In this document: positions 13,891 to 21,773 of the stretch, piece by piece | Position numbering within the stretch: position 1 is the stretch's first letter | Layout of the letters: each line of letters starts with the position of its first letter | Position numbers and translations under genes: made by a program | Assembly (NCBI GenBank): GCA_900755685.1 | Contig: CAAEHI010000055.1 | Span: 1 to 30,717 of the forward strand | DNA length: 30,717 nt | Reading direction: 5' to 3' | DNA from: an uncultured Collinsella sp. | GTDB taxonomy: Bacteria; Actinomycetota; Coriobacteriia; Coriobacteriales; Coriobacteriaceae | Notes under the pieces: model-generated | What the model saw: only the letters and a program-made list of their open reading frames with translations | What the model was told of the DNA's origin: nothing | Database searches by the model: none

Positions 13891-15420
13891 CTAGTCCAGC
13901 TTGGTGCCCGGTACTTGCGGTGCCTCTATAAGCCGCGCTTTGAGCTCGTTCAAAATGGAAACGGGCTGACGGTCAACGCCGTCCAGATGGAGCGTGGCCA
14001 CGCGAATGGGCGGCTGATATTCAAGCGAGCCGATGAGCACGGGAGAACCCAGGAACCGTTCGATGTCGCTTGCGATCTCGTCGATCGCCTCGGGGCCGAG
14101 CTCATCGAAGAGTGCCACGAACATCGGCCCCGTCGAGCGGAACAGGCGGCCCTTGCCGCGCGAACAATCCATGAGGCAGGCGGCGCTTTCGGCGAGCACG
14201 CGGTCGCCTGCATCGAATCCAAAGCGGGCATTGACCTCGGCGATATCGTCGACCTTAATGGCAATAAAGCCTGCCTCGTGCGGCACGTGGCGCATCTCTC
14301 CAATAGCGTTGACCAGTGCGTGGACATCGCCCAGGCCCGTTACCGAGTCGGTCGTATCCGCTAGGCTTCGGTTGACGATAATGCCCACATACATGCTGGG
14401 TTCGGTATCGGTGCCGTCCAAGCGGTAGCCCGTGCAGTCGCAAAGCACGTACGCTCCGGTGGCATCCATTACGCGATACTGCATGTAGTGGAAGTGCCAC
14501 GTGCCGTTTATCACCATGTCGAGCTCGGCACGTACGTTGTCGCGGTCCTCGGGATGAACGCGGGCGAGCCACATGTCGAGTGAGTTAAAAGGGTGCTGGG
14601 AGGGCAGGTCAAAATCGCGCACGGCGTTAACCGACCATTGCGATTCTCCCGTATCGAGATTGAGGATAAACGGATAGCGCGTCTCGGAGCTCATGGAGAT
14701 CGCTTGGAACACCCGGTCGTTGCAGGGAAGCTGATCGACGATTGGGCGTTGCGGCGCGTCATCGTCTTTCGGTTGCTGCACACGATGCATAAGCTTATAG
14801 CGATACATCTTGCGATCGGCATCCATCGTCATCTGGCGACGCGTGTCGCCGGCAAGTGGATCGACGCGCGAGCAGCCAAAGCTAAAGCTGCCGATCATGG
14901 GCGCCTTGCCGCCTGAGCTCGCCTCGATCAGCCTGGTACGTACCTGCTCCAAGCGCTGCTCGAGTTCAATCTCGTTTGCGGAGGGCGAGATGAGCACAAA
15001 CTCGTCTCCACCGATACGGAACAGCATCTCATCGTGCTCCATAGTTTCGGAGAGCGTGCGGCAGATGCTCAGAATATAGCGATTGCCTTCGGCGTGGCCA
15101 AACCTATCATTGCAATGCTTGAGATGGTCGATGTCAATATAGGCGCAGGTGAAGGGGTCGCCTTTGCGCCAGAGTTGCTCGACGTGACGGTCGAATCCGT
15201 TGCGGTTGCCCAAGTTGGTGAGCGGATCGATATAGGCGTTGCGCTCAAGCAGCTGGCGCTCTTGTTGCAGGATGGCATGCGTCTTTTGCAGTTGCTCACC
15301 AACGGCGCGTAGCTCAGCAGGCAGCGCTGCAACATCGAGTTCAGCGGTCGAGACGCCGTTCGCAAGTCGCTGAAGATAGGCAATAATCGATTGCTCGCCC
15401 AGGCGATATGACTCGTTCAT
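13891..15420 (-). CDS. Diguanylate cyclase, GGDEF-PAS-degenerate GGDEF
   Basis: This 509-aa protein should make cyclic di-GMP. It has no signal peptide or membrane segment. Residues 35-60 form a coiled coil leading into a GGDEF domain (IDPLTNLGNRNGFDRHVE near 64, signature GGDEF at 137-141 in RIGGDEF). The product-inhibition RxxD motif is absent: the equivalent residues are MEHD. A PAS-like domain spans about 235-350 (ARVHPEDRDNV, YMQYRVMDATGAYVLCD). A second GGDEF-like domain (about 358-500) has STGPM at 429-433 in place of GGDEF and is likely inactive. AAGGAGG precedes the ATG at 15420. It is paralogous to the next gene upstream. No input signal can be read from the sequence. Confidence 0.86.
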   Translation of the reverse strand: MNESYRLGEQSIIAYLQRLANGVSTAELDVAALPAELRAVGEQLQKTHAILQQERQLLERNAYIDPLTNLGNRNGFDRHVEQLWRKGDPFTCAYIDIDHLKHCNDRFGHAEGNRYILSICRTLSETMEHDEMLFRIGGDEFVLISPSANEIELEQRLEQVRTRLIEASSGGKAPMIGSFSFGCSRVDPLAGDTRRQMTMDADRKMYRYKLMHRVQQPKDDDAPQRPIVDQLPCNDRVFQAISMSSETRYPFILNLDTGESQWSVNAVRDFDLPSQHPFNSLDMWLARVHPEDRDNVRAELDMVINGTWHFHYMQYRVMDATGAYVLCDCTGYRLDGTDTEPSMYVGIIVNRSLADTTDSVTGLGDVHALVNAIGEMRHVPHEAGFIAIKVDDIAEVNARFGFDAGDRVLAESAACLMDCSRGKGRLFRSTGPMFVALFDELGPEAIDEIASDIERFLGSPVLIGSLEYQPPIRVATLHLDGVDRQPVSILNELKARLIEAPQVPGTKLD

Positions 15421-15458
15421 GATGGATAACCTCCTTGGGCGGAACAACGGTTTGTATC

Positions 15459-15489
15459 ATATCCCCAATTCGGTTTGAATTGGGGATAT
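15459..15489 (-). terminator. Stem-loop between the cyclic-di-GMP genes
   Basis: Perfect 13-bp arms ATATCCCCAATTC and GAATTGGGGATAT with a 5-nt loop lie between the stop of the GGDEF-EAL gene (15548) and the start of the next minus-strand gene (15420). There is no strong T run, so its efficiency as a terminator is uncertain. Confidence 0.6.
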
Positions 15490-15547
15490 AAGTTAGCTAA
15501 TGGAGACAAATGCCCCCTTCGACGGTGGCGTTTTGCGCGCGAGCGTA

Positions 15548-18265
15548 TCAGTTGTTATTGCCACCATCGAGCAATGCCTCAAAATCCTTCGCAGGCATGG
15601 GGCGGTAGTAGAGGAAGCCCTGAGCGTAGCGGGCGCCCATTTGTCGTAGCATGTTTGCCTGCTCATTTGTCTCGACGCCTTCGACCACGACGGGCAGATG
15701 GAGCGACTGCGCCATTTCGAGCATCGATGAAATGATTTGCGTGCTGCGGCCTTGATCGCGGTCGGTGGGCACAAAGGTGCGGTCGAGCTTGATGACGTCG
15801 ACGTTGACGTTCTTGAGCATCGCGAGCGTGGACTGACCGGTGCCAAAATCGTCCATATAGGTCGAGAAGCCGCGGGTGTGCAGATCTGCGGTCAGCTTAT
15901 CCACGGCCTCGGATTCTCCCGTATAAGCCGTCTCGGTGATCTCGATACGCATGAGCTCGGGCGGTAGGTTGTATTGGGCGGCGAGCGCCCCCATATGTTC
16001 GGCAACGTCGCAGGCAAGGATATCCACGCGCGACACATTAAGCGAGACCGGAACCACGCGAAGACGGCGATCGAGACGCTCGCGAAGCCATATGGCGACA
16101 CCCTGCCAAATGTACTTGTCGAGCGTCACTACAAAGCCGCTTTCCTCGAGTGCGGGGATAAACGTTGCGGGCGAAATGAGAGAGCCGTCCTTGTCAATCC
16201 AGCGGGTGAGTGCTTCGGCGCCAATAATCTCGCCGGTTTCCATATCGACCTGGGGCTGAAGATAGTACGTGATGCGACCATTTGACAGCGCGTACTGGAA
16301 TTCGGTCAGCGTGCGGTGGAACGCGACTTCGCGCTCGTACTCCGCGGGGCGGAAAATAGCAATGCGCTCCTTAAAGTCGTTTTTTGCGCGTCGATTGGTA
16401 AACATGGCCTTTGCCTGCGCATCGATGGTGATTTCCTCATTGGAGTCGATGGGGTAAACGCCCATGGACGGCCAAAAACCTACGCCGTCATCATGTCTGG
16501 CTACGGCCTCGCGAACGCGGTTGTAGATTTGATGGACGGTGATGTGCTTAAAGGGGATGAGTACACAAAAGTCATCTTGGCCCCAGTACCCTGCGACGCC
16601 CATATCGGCATTCTCGATGTCCTTGAGGACCGTGCCCACATCGGCGAGTACGCGGTCGCCCTCGGCCTGGCCGTGCCATTCATTAAACAGGCGCATGTGG
16701 CCCATGTCGACCGTGGCGATGCACCAGGTGCCGTTGCGCCTTGCCTCGAGAAATGCGTTGGCGCGCCGCATAAACTCGCTGGGTCGATAGAGGCCCGTGA
16801 GCGAGTCGATACGTTCGGCTATGGCGCTTTTGCGCTCCGCCTCGGGTATGGGGAGGCTGTCGTTGGGAACAAGCCCGCCGGCCGTGCGAAGGCGACGGTC
16901 GAGTTCGCCTAAAACGGCGGTCGCTTGATGGGTTAAGTGCTCGTAAAAGGCCGGGACGACAAGGCAGACGGGAGTAATGGTGTCGCCTGCGATTCGAACA
17001 GGAGCGAAAACGGCCTCTTTAAGGTGGCGGGTCATTTGCTCGAATGCCTCGTGGTCCAGTTCGTTGCTGAGCACGACGAACTGGACGCTTCGTGAACGGT
17101 AGACCCGGCTCCTGCCGCGGGTGATCGACAGCATGCGGCCTGCGTATTCGGCAAGCATGTTGTCGACAGCCTCGGCCCCGTAGAGCTCGTTGAGTTTTGT
17201 CGTGCCACGAACGCGCACCGCTATAAGCCCTGTCTCGCAACGATCGCGGCGGCAGGCGTCGATGGCGTTGACCAGCATGCGCTGCGTTCCGAGGCCTGTG
17301 GCAGCGTCGACGGTTTCGGCAAGTGAGTGGTTGACGAGCTCGCCGACATAGAGCGAGGGGACATTTCCGTCGCCGTCGATACGAAACCCGCGAGCACGGC
17401 AAAGGACGTAGTCGCCGACGGCGTTGCGCACACGATACTGCATGACGCGACGGTGCTTGGTGCCGTTGTAGACTTGGTCGATGTCGTTGATGCAGGCCTC
17501 AAGGTCGTCGGGATGGACGCGCGTTTTCCAGTAATCGCGACAGTTGTCTATGTGCTCCGAGGGAAGGCCAAGATCGCGCAAGGCACCTTGTGACCAAAGG
17601 GTGCGATGTTTGTCCAAGTTCTCGATAAAGAAATAACGGCCCTCGTTGAGCATCGAAAAGGCGTCAAAAATACGATCGCTTATTTCGAAGTCGTCGGCGT
17701 GGACTTGCGTGATATTGCGTCGATCGAGGTGCATGGCATGACGTAGCTTGTAGTCGTACATGCGATGGTCGGCATCGAGCGTCATGCGATTGGAAGCTTC
17801 GCCCAGGGCGGGGTCGGCATGTGACACTCCGTAGCTAAACGAGTGGGGCATCTCGGAATCGTTGTTTTTGAGCAGAACCGTTCGGCAGTGTTTCAGACGT
17901 TCGGCGAGGTCGTCCTCGGTTGCAATCGTAGATAGGATGGCAAACTCGTCGCCGCCTATGCGAAACGCCGCTTCGCCCACCTTCATATACAGCTTAAGAT
18001 AGAGACTTACCTGCAAGATATAGCGGTTGCCCTCGTCATGCCCAAAGACGTCGTTGCAGTGCTTGAGATTGTCGATATCGATGAACGCCATGGTAACGGG
18101 GGCGTCCTGCTCCCAGAGCTCCTCGAGGGAACGGGCAAAGCCGCCACGGTTGCCAAGCCCGGTAAGCTGGTCGGTAAAGGCAGTCCTGATCAGATCCTCC
18201 TGCCGTTCGAGAAGGTCGCGGACGGTCTTTTCGAGCGTTTCGGTGTAATTGCTGACAGTTTCCAT
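15548..18265 (-). CDS. Multi-domain GGDEF-EAL cyclic-di-GMP protein
   Basis: This 905-aa protein has a short coiled coil (1-25) and a GGDEF domain with intact GGDEF at 104-108; the RxxD inhibition site is missing (KVGE). Next come a PAS-like domain (about 200-315), a degenerate GGDEF (about 318-465, SRSVQF at the signature), a third GGDEF-like domain (about 487-640) with GQDDF at 562-566, and a C-terminal EAL domain (about 650-900). The EAL catalytic set is present: E684 of EAL, N743, E775, D805 and D806 of DDFGTG, K826, E862 and Q882, so phosphodiesterase activity is likely. The protein may both make and degrade cyclic di-GMP. The first 460 residues parallel its downstream neighbour. I see no ribosome binding site before the ATG. 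It appears cytosolic. Confidence 0.88.
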   Translation of the reverse strand: METVSNYTETLEKTVRDLLERQEDLIRTAFTDQLTGLGNRGGFARSLEELWEQDAPVTMAFIDIDNLKHCNDVFGHDEGNRYILQVSLYLKLYMKVGEAAFRIGGDEFAILSTIATEDDLAERLKHCRTVLLKNNDSEMPHSFSYGVSHADPALGEASNRMTLDADHRMYDYKLRHAMHLDRRNITQVHADDFEISDRIFDAFSMLNEGRYFFIENLDKHRTLWSQGALRDLGLPSEHIDNCRDYWKTRVHPDDLEACINDIDQVYNGTKHRRVMQYRVRNAVGDYVLCRARGFRIDGDGNVPSLYVGELVNHSLAETVDAATGLGTQRMLVNAIDACRRDRCETGLIAVRVRGTTKLNELYGAEAVDNMLAEYAGRMLSITRGRSRVYRSRSVQFVVLSNELDHEAFEQMTRHLKEAVFAPVRIAGDTITPVCLVVPAFYEHLTHQATAVLGELDRRLRTAGGLVPNDSLPIPEAERKSAIAERIDSLTGLYRPSEFMRRANAFLEARRNGTWCIATVDMGHMRLFNEWHGQAEGDRVLADVGTVLKDIENADMGVAGYWGQDDFCVLIPFKHITVHQIYNRVREAVARHDDGVGFWPSMGVYPIDSNEEITIDAQAKAMFTNRRAKNDFKERIAIFRPAEYEREVAFHRTLTEFQYALSNGRITYYLQPQVDMETGEIIGAEALTRWIDKDGSLISPATFIPALEESGFVVTLDKYIWQGVAIWLRERLDRRLRVVPVSLNVSRVDILACDVAEHMGALAAQYNLPPELMRIEITETAYTGESEAVDKLTADLHTRGFSTYMDDFGTGQSTLAMLKNVNVDVIKLDRTFVPTDRDQGRSTQIISSMLEMAQSLHLPVVVEGVETNEQANMLRQMGARYAQGFLYYRPMPAKDFEALLDGGNNN

Positions 18266-18589
18266 GTTCTAAGCGACTTTCTGAGGTCGGGGCGGATTGC
18301 GTCGGGCGAGCTCGTTGTGTACACGCGTCGTTGCTCAGCGCTTTGCATGTATCCAGGCCCCCGCCTTGCCGCGTTGTTGAGTTAATTTGTCGGCTAATGT
18401 TCGCTGTTGATAACAGCTGAGTAGTGTAAACAATAGTGCACAATTATATATGGGTGCACATGCTGTGGGCGGCTATTATTCGACAAGCGGTAGCGCGACG
18501 ATGCGATGTTCGATAAAAATGCGACTGGGACGATATATGTTGACGGGTATACTTGTCCCGTTTTAAAACGCAGGAACGGAGATGGTCGC
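18266..18589. other. Intergenic region between divergent genes
   Basis: These 324 bases separate the GGDEF-EAL gene (minus) from the patatin gene (plus). The middle part is AT-rich. A short palindrome GCTGTT-GAT-AACAGC lies at 18403-18417. A candidate -10 for the minus gene, TATAAT, lies at 18443-18448 with GTGCAC on both sides (18436-18441 and 18454-18459). A TTGACG at 18540-18545 and TATACT at 18549-18554 near the patatin gene could be promoter parts, but their spacing does not make one clear promoter. No gene is seen. Confidence 0.5.
18436..18459. promoter_or_regulatory. GTGCAC pair flanking a TATAAT box
   Basis: Two palindromic hexamers GTGCAC lie 18 bp apart (18436-18441 and 18454-18459) and bracket a minus-strand TATAAT at 18443-18448. 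The position suits a promoter of the GGDEF-EAL gene with an operator around the -10. No matching -35 was recognised, so this remains tentative. Confidence 0.35.
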
Positions 18590-19459
18590 ATGGCACAGTC
18601 AAATATGACGCGCACGGTGGGGCTGGCGCTCGAGGGAGGCGGCTACCGCGGTATGTATACGGCGGGCGTGCTCGACGTTTGGATGGAGCACGGTTTGACC
18701 TGCGACCATATGGTGGGCGTCTCGGCGGGCGCGGCGTTTGGCTACAACTTTAAATCGCGCCAGATCGGCCGCGCCATTCGCTATAACAAGGCCTATTGCG
18801 CCGACAAGCGCTATGCGAGCGTGACCAGCTGGCTGCGAACCGGCGATATGTACAATGCCGACTTTGCTTATCACGAGGTGCCTATCGAGCGCGATCCTAT
18901 CGACTTGGAGGCGTATCGCACCTGTCCCATGCGATTTACGTGCGTGTGTACCGATATCGAGACGGGCAAGGCCGTCTATCACGATCTGCCGTATGGCGAC
19001 GAGCGCGATATCGAGTGGATTCGGGCGTCGTCGGCAATTCCCGTGGCGACGCGTCCCGTTGCTATTGACGGGCATAAGTATCTGGATGGTGGCGTGGCTG
19101 ATTCTATTCCCAGCGCGTGGCTGTTTGCGCAGGGGTATGACCGCAATATCGTGGTACTCACGCAGCCGGCGGGCTTTGTGAAGCAGCCCAACAGCGTGAT
19201 GCCCATGCTGCGGCGCGTGTTCCGTCACTATCCGGAGTTTGTCGCAGCGCTTGAGCACCGGCATGAGGTCTACAATGCCACGCTCGATGACCTGGCACGT
19301 CGCGAGGCTGCCGGCGAGATCTTTGTGGTGCGTCCGAGCGAATCGGTGAAGGTGCCGTCGCTGTGTCGCGAGCCCGATGAACTTGAGCGCATCTACCAGA
19401 TTGGTCGCCGCGATGCGGAGGCGACCTTGCCGGCACTGGAGGCATATCTGGCAGGGTAG
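18590..19459 (+). CDS. Patatin-like phospholipase
   Basis: This 289-aa serine lipid hydrolase has the patatin motifs in order: oxyanion loop GGGYRG (16-21), nucleophile elbow GVSAG (43-47, Ser45) and the catalytic Asp in DGG (166-168, YLDGGVAD). It is probably a cytosolic enzyme that releases fatty acids from phospholipids or related lipids, and belongs to the bacterial RssA/YjjU-type branch (COG4667-like). There is no signal peptide. GGAG stands 8 nt before the ATG at 18590; a further upstream ATG lacks a binding site and adds unrelated residues. The gene is single and converges on thiE across a strong hairpin. Confidence 0.88.
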   Translation: MAQSNMTRTVGLALEGGGYRGMYTAGVLDVWMEHGLTCDHMVGVSAGAAFGYNFKSRQIGRAIRYNKAYCADKRYASVTSWLRTGDMYNADFAYHEVPIERDPIDLEAYRTCPMRFTCVCTDIETGKAVYHDLPYGDERDIEWIRASSAIPVATRPVAIDGHKYLDGGVADSIPSAWLFAQGYDRNIVVLTQPAGFVKQPNSVMPMLRRVFRHYPEFVAALEHRHEVYNATLDDLARREAAGEIFVVRPSESVKVPSLCREPDELERIYQIGRRDAEATLPALEAYLAG

Positions 19460-19481
19460 AGGCTGCTGCCGCCATCTCGGC

Positions 19482-19527
19482 GGAAAGCGCATCCCGGAAT
19501 GGAGGCTCAAACTGGGATGCGCTTTCC
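19482..19527. terminator. Hairpin between convergent patatin gene and thiE
   Basis: Perfect 14-bp arms GGAAAGCGCATCCC and GGGATGCGCTTTCC enclose an 18-nt loop. It lies between two gene ends facing each other. No long T run follows on either side, but the position fits a shared terminator. Confidence 0.65.
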
Positions 19528-19571
19528 ATTGCTGAAGATATGAGGCTGCGAATCAGCTGCTCGGCCTAGAC

Positions 19572-20267
19572 TTACGCCTGCTGCCAGGTGTCGACGAGCT
19601 CCTTGGCCGCGGCGTAGGGGTCATCGGCGCTGCAGACGGCGCTCACCACAAAGAAGCCGTCGACGCCGGTGGCCTTGAGCTGTGGCAGGTCGGCCGTCTT
19701 GACGCCGCCGCCCACCACGATGGGCACGGGGCTTGCCGCGTGGAGCGCGGCCAGATCCTCAAAGCTCTTGGTGATGATGGAACCATCGGCTGCGCGTCCG
19801 CAATCGCGTTTGGTCTCGGTCTCGTGGAGTGGGCCGATGCCCAGGTAGTCGACCAGGCTCATGTCGGCGGTCTTGACGTACTCGAGCATCTCCTCGCAAC
19901 GGGCCGAAAGGCCCACGATGGCATCGGGGCCCAACAGCTTGCGGCAGACCTCGACGGGAATATCGCTCTGGCCTACGTGCACGCCGTCGACGGCAATACC
20001 CTGCTCGCGCGCGGCGAGTACGCAGTCAAGGCGGTCGTCGATCAGCAAGGCGACCTGACCGGTCTTGCCGGCCTGTGCGATTGCCTGCGCGGCGTCGCCG
20101 GTCAGCGCAATGATCTCGCGGGCGCTTGCCACCTTGGAGCGCACCTGGATGCAGGTAAAGCCTGCGTCGAGCGCCTGGGCTACCACATCGCCCACGGGGC
20201 GTCCCAGCGTGTTTTCGGGGCCGAGTACCAGATAGGCTGAGATATCAAGGTTGTCGCGGATGCTCAT
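19572..20267 (-). CDS. thiE: Thiamine phosphate synthase
   Basis: This 231-aa TIM-barrel enzyme joins hydroxymethylpyrimidine diphosphate to thiazole phosphate to give thiamine phosphate. Family motifs are CIQVRSK near residue 39, LIDDRLDCVLAA near 74, DGVHVGQSDIPV near 93, VGLSARC, and the diphosphate-site segment YLGIGPLHETETKRD near 139, with GGGV near 190. Length is normal. The ATG overlaps the stop of the upstream gene by 4 nt (ATGA), so translation is coupled. It is the last gene of the riboswitch-controlled thiM operon. Confidence 0.95.
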   Translation of the reverse strand: MSIRDNLDISAYLVLGPENTLGRPVGDVVAQALDAGFTCIQVRSKVASAREIIALTGDAAQAIAQAGKTGQVALLIDDRLDCVLAAREQGIAVDGVHVGQSDIPVEVCRKLLGPDAIVGLSARCEEMLEYVKTADMSLVDYLGIGPLHETETKRDCGRAADGSIITKSFEDLAALHAASPVPIVVGGGVKTADLPQLKATGVDGFFVVSAVCSADDPYAAAKELVDTWQQA

Positions 20268-20605
20268 CGTGCTTCCTCCTGCTTCTTGATCTGAGCTTCC
20301 ATGCGCTCGAGCTTGCCGGTCATGGTGTCGGTAAATCCGGGTCGAATATCGGCTTTGAGCACGACTTCGGTGCGGATGCCCTTGCTCGCCAACACAAAGG
20401 TTGCGTCGCGCACGACCTGCATGACCTCGTCCCAGTCGCCTTCGATCTCGGTGAACATCGAGGTGGTGCGGTTGGGAAGACCGCTCTCGCGTATGACGCG
20501 CACGACCTCGGCGACCTCGGCGGAGAGCTCATCGCCGGTGCCGCACGGGGCGATGGCCACGGCGACGAGTGTGTTCATGCCGGCAGTGGTTGCGGGCTCG
20601 GACAT
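20264..20605 (-). CDS. Thiamine-binding-type MTH1187 family protein
   Basis: This 113-aa protein belongs to the MTH1187/YkoF thiamine-binding fold. VAVAIAPCGTGDELSAEVAE near residue 14 and MFTEIEGDWDEVMQVVRDA near residues 50-68 are typical of the family, whose members bind thiamine or a related pyrimidine compound. Placement between thiM and thiE supports a thiamine role, such as carrying or sensing hydroxymethylpyrimidine. The ATG at 20605 follows GAGGAGG; only 3 nt separate it from the thiM stop, and it overlaps thiE by 4 nt. A later in-frame Met (residue 10) is possible but has a poorer binding site. Confidence 0.88.
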   Translation of the reverse strand: MSEPATTAGMNTLVAVAIAPCGTGDELSAEVAEVVRVIRESGLPNRTTSMFTEIEGDWDEVMQVVRDATFVLASKGIRTEVVLKADIRPGFTDTMTGKLERMEAQIKKQEEAR

Positions 20606-20608
20606 GGC

Positions 20609-21448
20609 TTATGCCTCCTCGAGCTCGAGTTGGTTATCAGCGATATCTTGGGCGGTCGCGCGGTAGAGCTCGTCGATAAAGGCGACCTTAAAGCTTGCCG
20701 GGGCGTCGGCGACAGCGGCGGCACGCGAGCCGGCAACGTTGTAGACGGCGGGGCCGCAGACGGCGGCCGTAAACGGGCCGGCAGCGCAGGCGTACACAGC
20801 CAGCACGCCGCCTTGCGAGCAGCCGCAACCGGTGATCTTGGACATGAGCGGGCTGCCGCCGTGGGACTTGGCCACGGTCATGCCGTCGGTGATCAGGTCG
20901 ACTTCGCCCGAGACCACAACGGCGCCGCCGGTGTAGCGGGCGAGCGCCACGGCGGCATCGCGGGCGGCGTCTACCGTGTCGGTGGTATCGACACCGCGCA
21001 CGCGGCTCAGATCGGCCGCCTCGCCCTCAAGACCCCACAGGCCGGCGAGCGCGATGATCTCGGAGGCGTTGCCGCGCACGATGGCGGGCTTGTACTGCTT
21101 GAGCTCGTTTACCAGCTGGGTGCGCAGGCTACCGATACCCAGGCCCACCGGATCGAGCACCCAGGGCTTACCGGCGTCGTGTGCCGCCTTGGCCGCGCGG
21201 GGAATCGTTTGCTCGTAAATGGGGAAGAGCGTGCCCATATTGAGGTAGATGGCGCCGCCGCCGGCAACGAGTGCCTCGCCCTCGTCGGGCAGATAGACCA
21301 TGGCGGCCGATCCGCCCACGGCGAGCTGCGCGTTGGCGACAAAGTCGATCGTCACCGTGTTGGTGATGGAGCCGGCCATCGGATTGGTGGTGCGAATCTC
21401 CTCCACGGCCTTGACCATATGTTGCTTAAGCTGTTCCGAATCAATCAC
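20609..21448 (-). CDS. thiM: Hydroxyethylthiazole kinase
   Basis: This 279-aa ribokinase-fold enzyme phosphorylates the thiazole alcohol salvaged from degraded thiamine, feeding ThiE. Typical parts are ITNTVTIDFVANAQLAVGGS near residue 26, PWVLDPVGLGIGSLR near 108, RGNASEIIALAG near 134, and the catalytic anion-hole loop KITGCGCSQGG near 218. The start is GTG at 21448, preceded by AAGGAGG at 8 nt; the reading frame stays open upstream through the riboswitch, but that part is not protein-coding. It is the first gene of the operon under the TPP riboswitch. No thiC, thiD or thiG is present in the window, so the sequence shows salvage and coupling only. Confidence 0.94.
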   Translation of the reverse strand: MIDSEQLKQHMVKAVEEIRTTNPMAGSITNTVTIDFVANAQLAVGGSAAMVYLPDEGEALVAGGGAIYLNMGTLFPIYEQTIPRAAKAAHDAGKPWVLDPVGLGIGSLRTQLVNELKQYKPAIVRGNASEIIALAGLWGLEGEAADLSRVRGVDTTDTVDAARDAAVALARYTGGAVVVSGEVDLITDGMTVAKSHGGSPLMSKITGCGCSQGGVLAVYACAAGPFTAAVCGPAVYNVAGSRAAAVADAPASFKVAFIDELYRATAQDIADNQLELEEA

Positions 21449-21469
21449 TGCACATGCCTCCTTGGCATA

Positions 21470-21501
21470 GAAAAGGGGCGCTGTGCATAGACAGCGCCCC
21501 T
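21470..21501 (-). terminator. Attenuator hairpin of the TPP riboswitch
   Basis: On the minus strand, arms GGGGCGCTGT and ACAGCGCCCC enclose a 6-nt loop and are followed by TTTT. It lies between the riboswitch aptamer and the thiM ribosome binding site, as expected for ligand-dependent transcription termination. Confidence 0.85.
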
Positions 21502-21508
21502 GTAAAGG

Positions 21509-21605
21509 CGGCATGCTCCCTACGCCAGCATTAACTGACAGGTTCAAAGGATTGGGCCCCATGCCCTCTCAGCCTTGTGGTTTGCACCGCCGGCACTCCC
21601 GCATC
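21509..21605 (-). promoter_or_regulatory. TPP (thi-box) riboswitch
   Basis: The minus strand shows the conserved aptamer pieces in order: GATGCGGGAGTGC, then GGCTGAGAGGG, CCTTTGAACCTG, CAGTTAATGCTGGCGTAGGG and AGCATGC closing P1. TPP binding is expected to lower expression of thiM, the thiamine-binding-type gene and thiE through the attenuator downstream. The match to the thi-box is close. Confidence 0.93.
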
Positions 21606-21631
21606 GAATCTGTTGTTCTCTATACTAGCGC

Positions 21632-21733
21632 ACCTGCCAAAAAGGGACAGGTTTATTTCGGCAGGTTTCATCTGGGAAAACGCAAAGTCCCAGTTGTTAC
21701 CTGCCAAAATAAACCTGTCCCTTTTTGGCAGGT
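21632..21733. repeat. Composite inverted repeat, family C
   Basis: Two copies of a hairpin stand head to head. The 27-bp outer arms (21632-21658 and 21707-21733) are perfect reverse complements, beginning ACCTGCCAAAAAGGGACAGG. Each side also folds by itself (ACCTGCCAAAA with TTTTGGCAGGT), and a middle stem CTGGGA/TCCCAG lies at 21672-21692. A one-armed relative is at 1041-1095. It separates the thiM riboswitch from the HAD gene and could form a very stable hairpin in either transcript. Confidence 0.88.
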
Positions 21734-21773
21734 CGGTACAATAGATGGGATTAAGAATGACCGAGGGGACTCT

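Noticed and set aside
20630..21490. Open frame of 286 codons opposite thiM
   Set aside because: Gly/Ala/His-rich shadow of thiM; it crosses the operon leader region and has no family features.
21449..21562. 38-codon N-terminal extension of ThiM
   Set aside because: It is the translated riboswitch and attenuator; the GTG at 21448 has a perfect AAGGAGG.
21483..21773. 97-codon N-terminal extension of the HAD phosphatase
   Set aside because: It reads through the riboswitch region and the composite repeat. The ATG at 21774 has a binding site and matches the family start (MIKLVLTDMDDTL).
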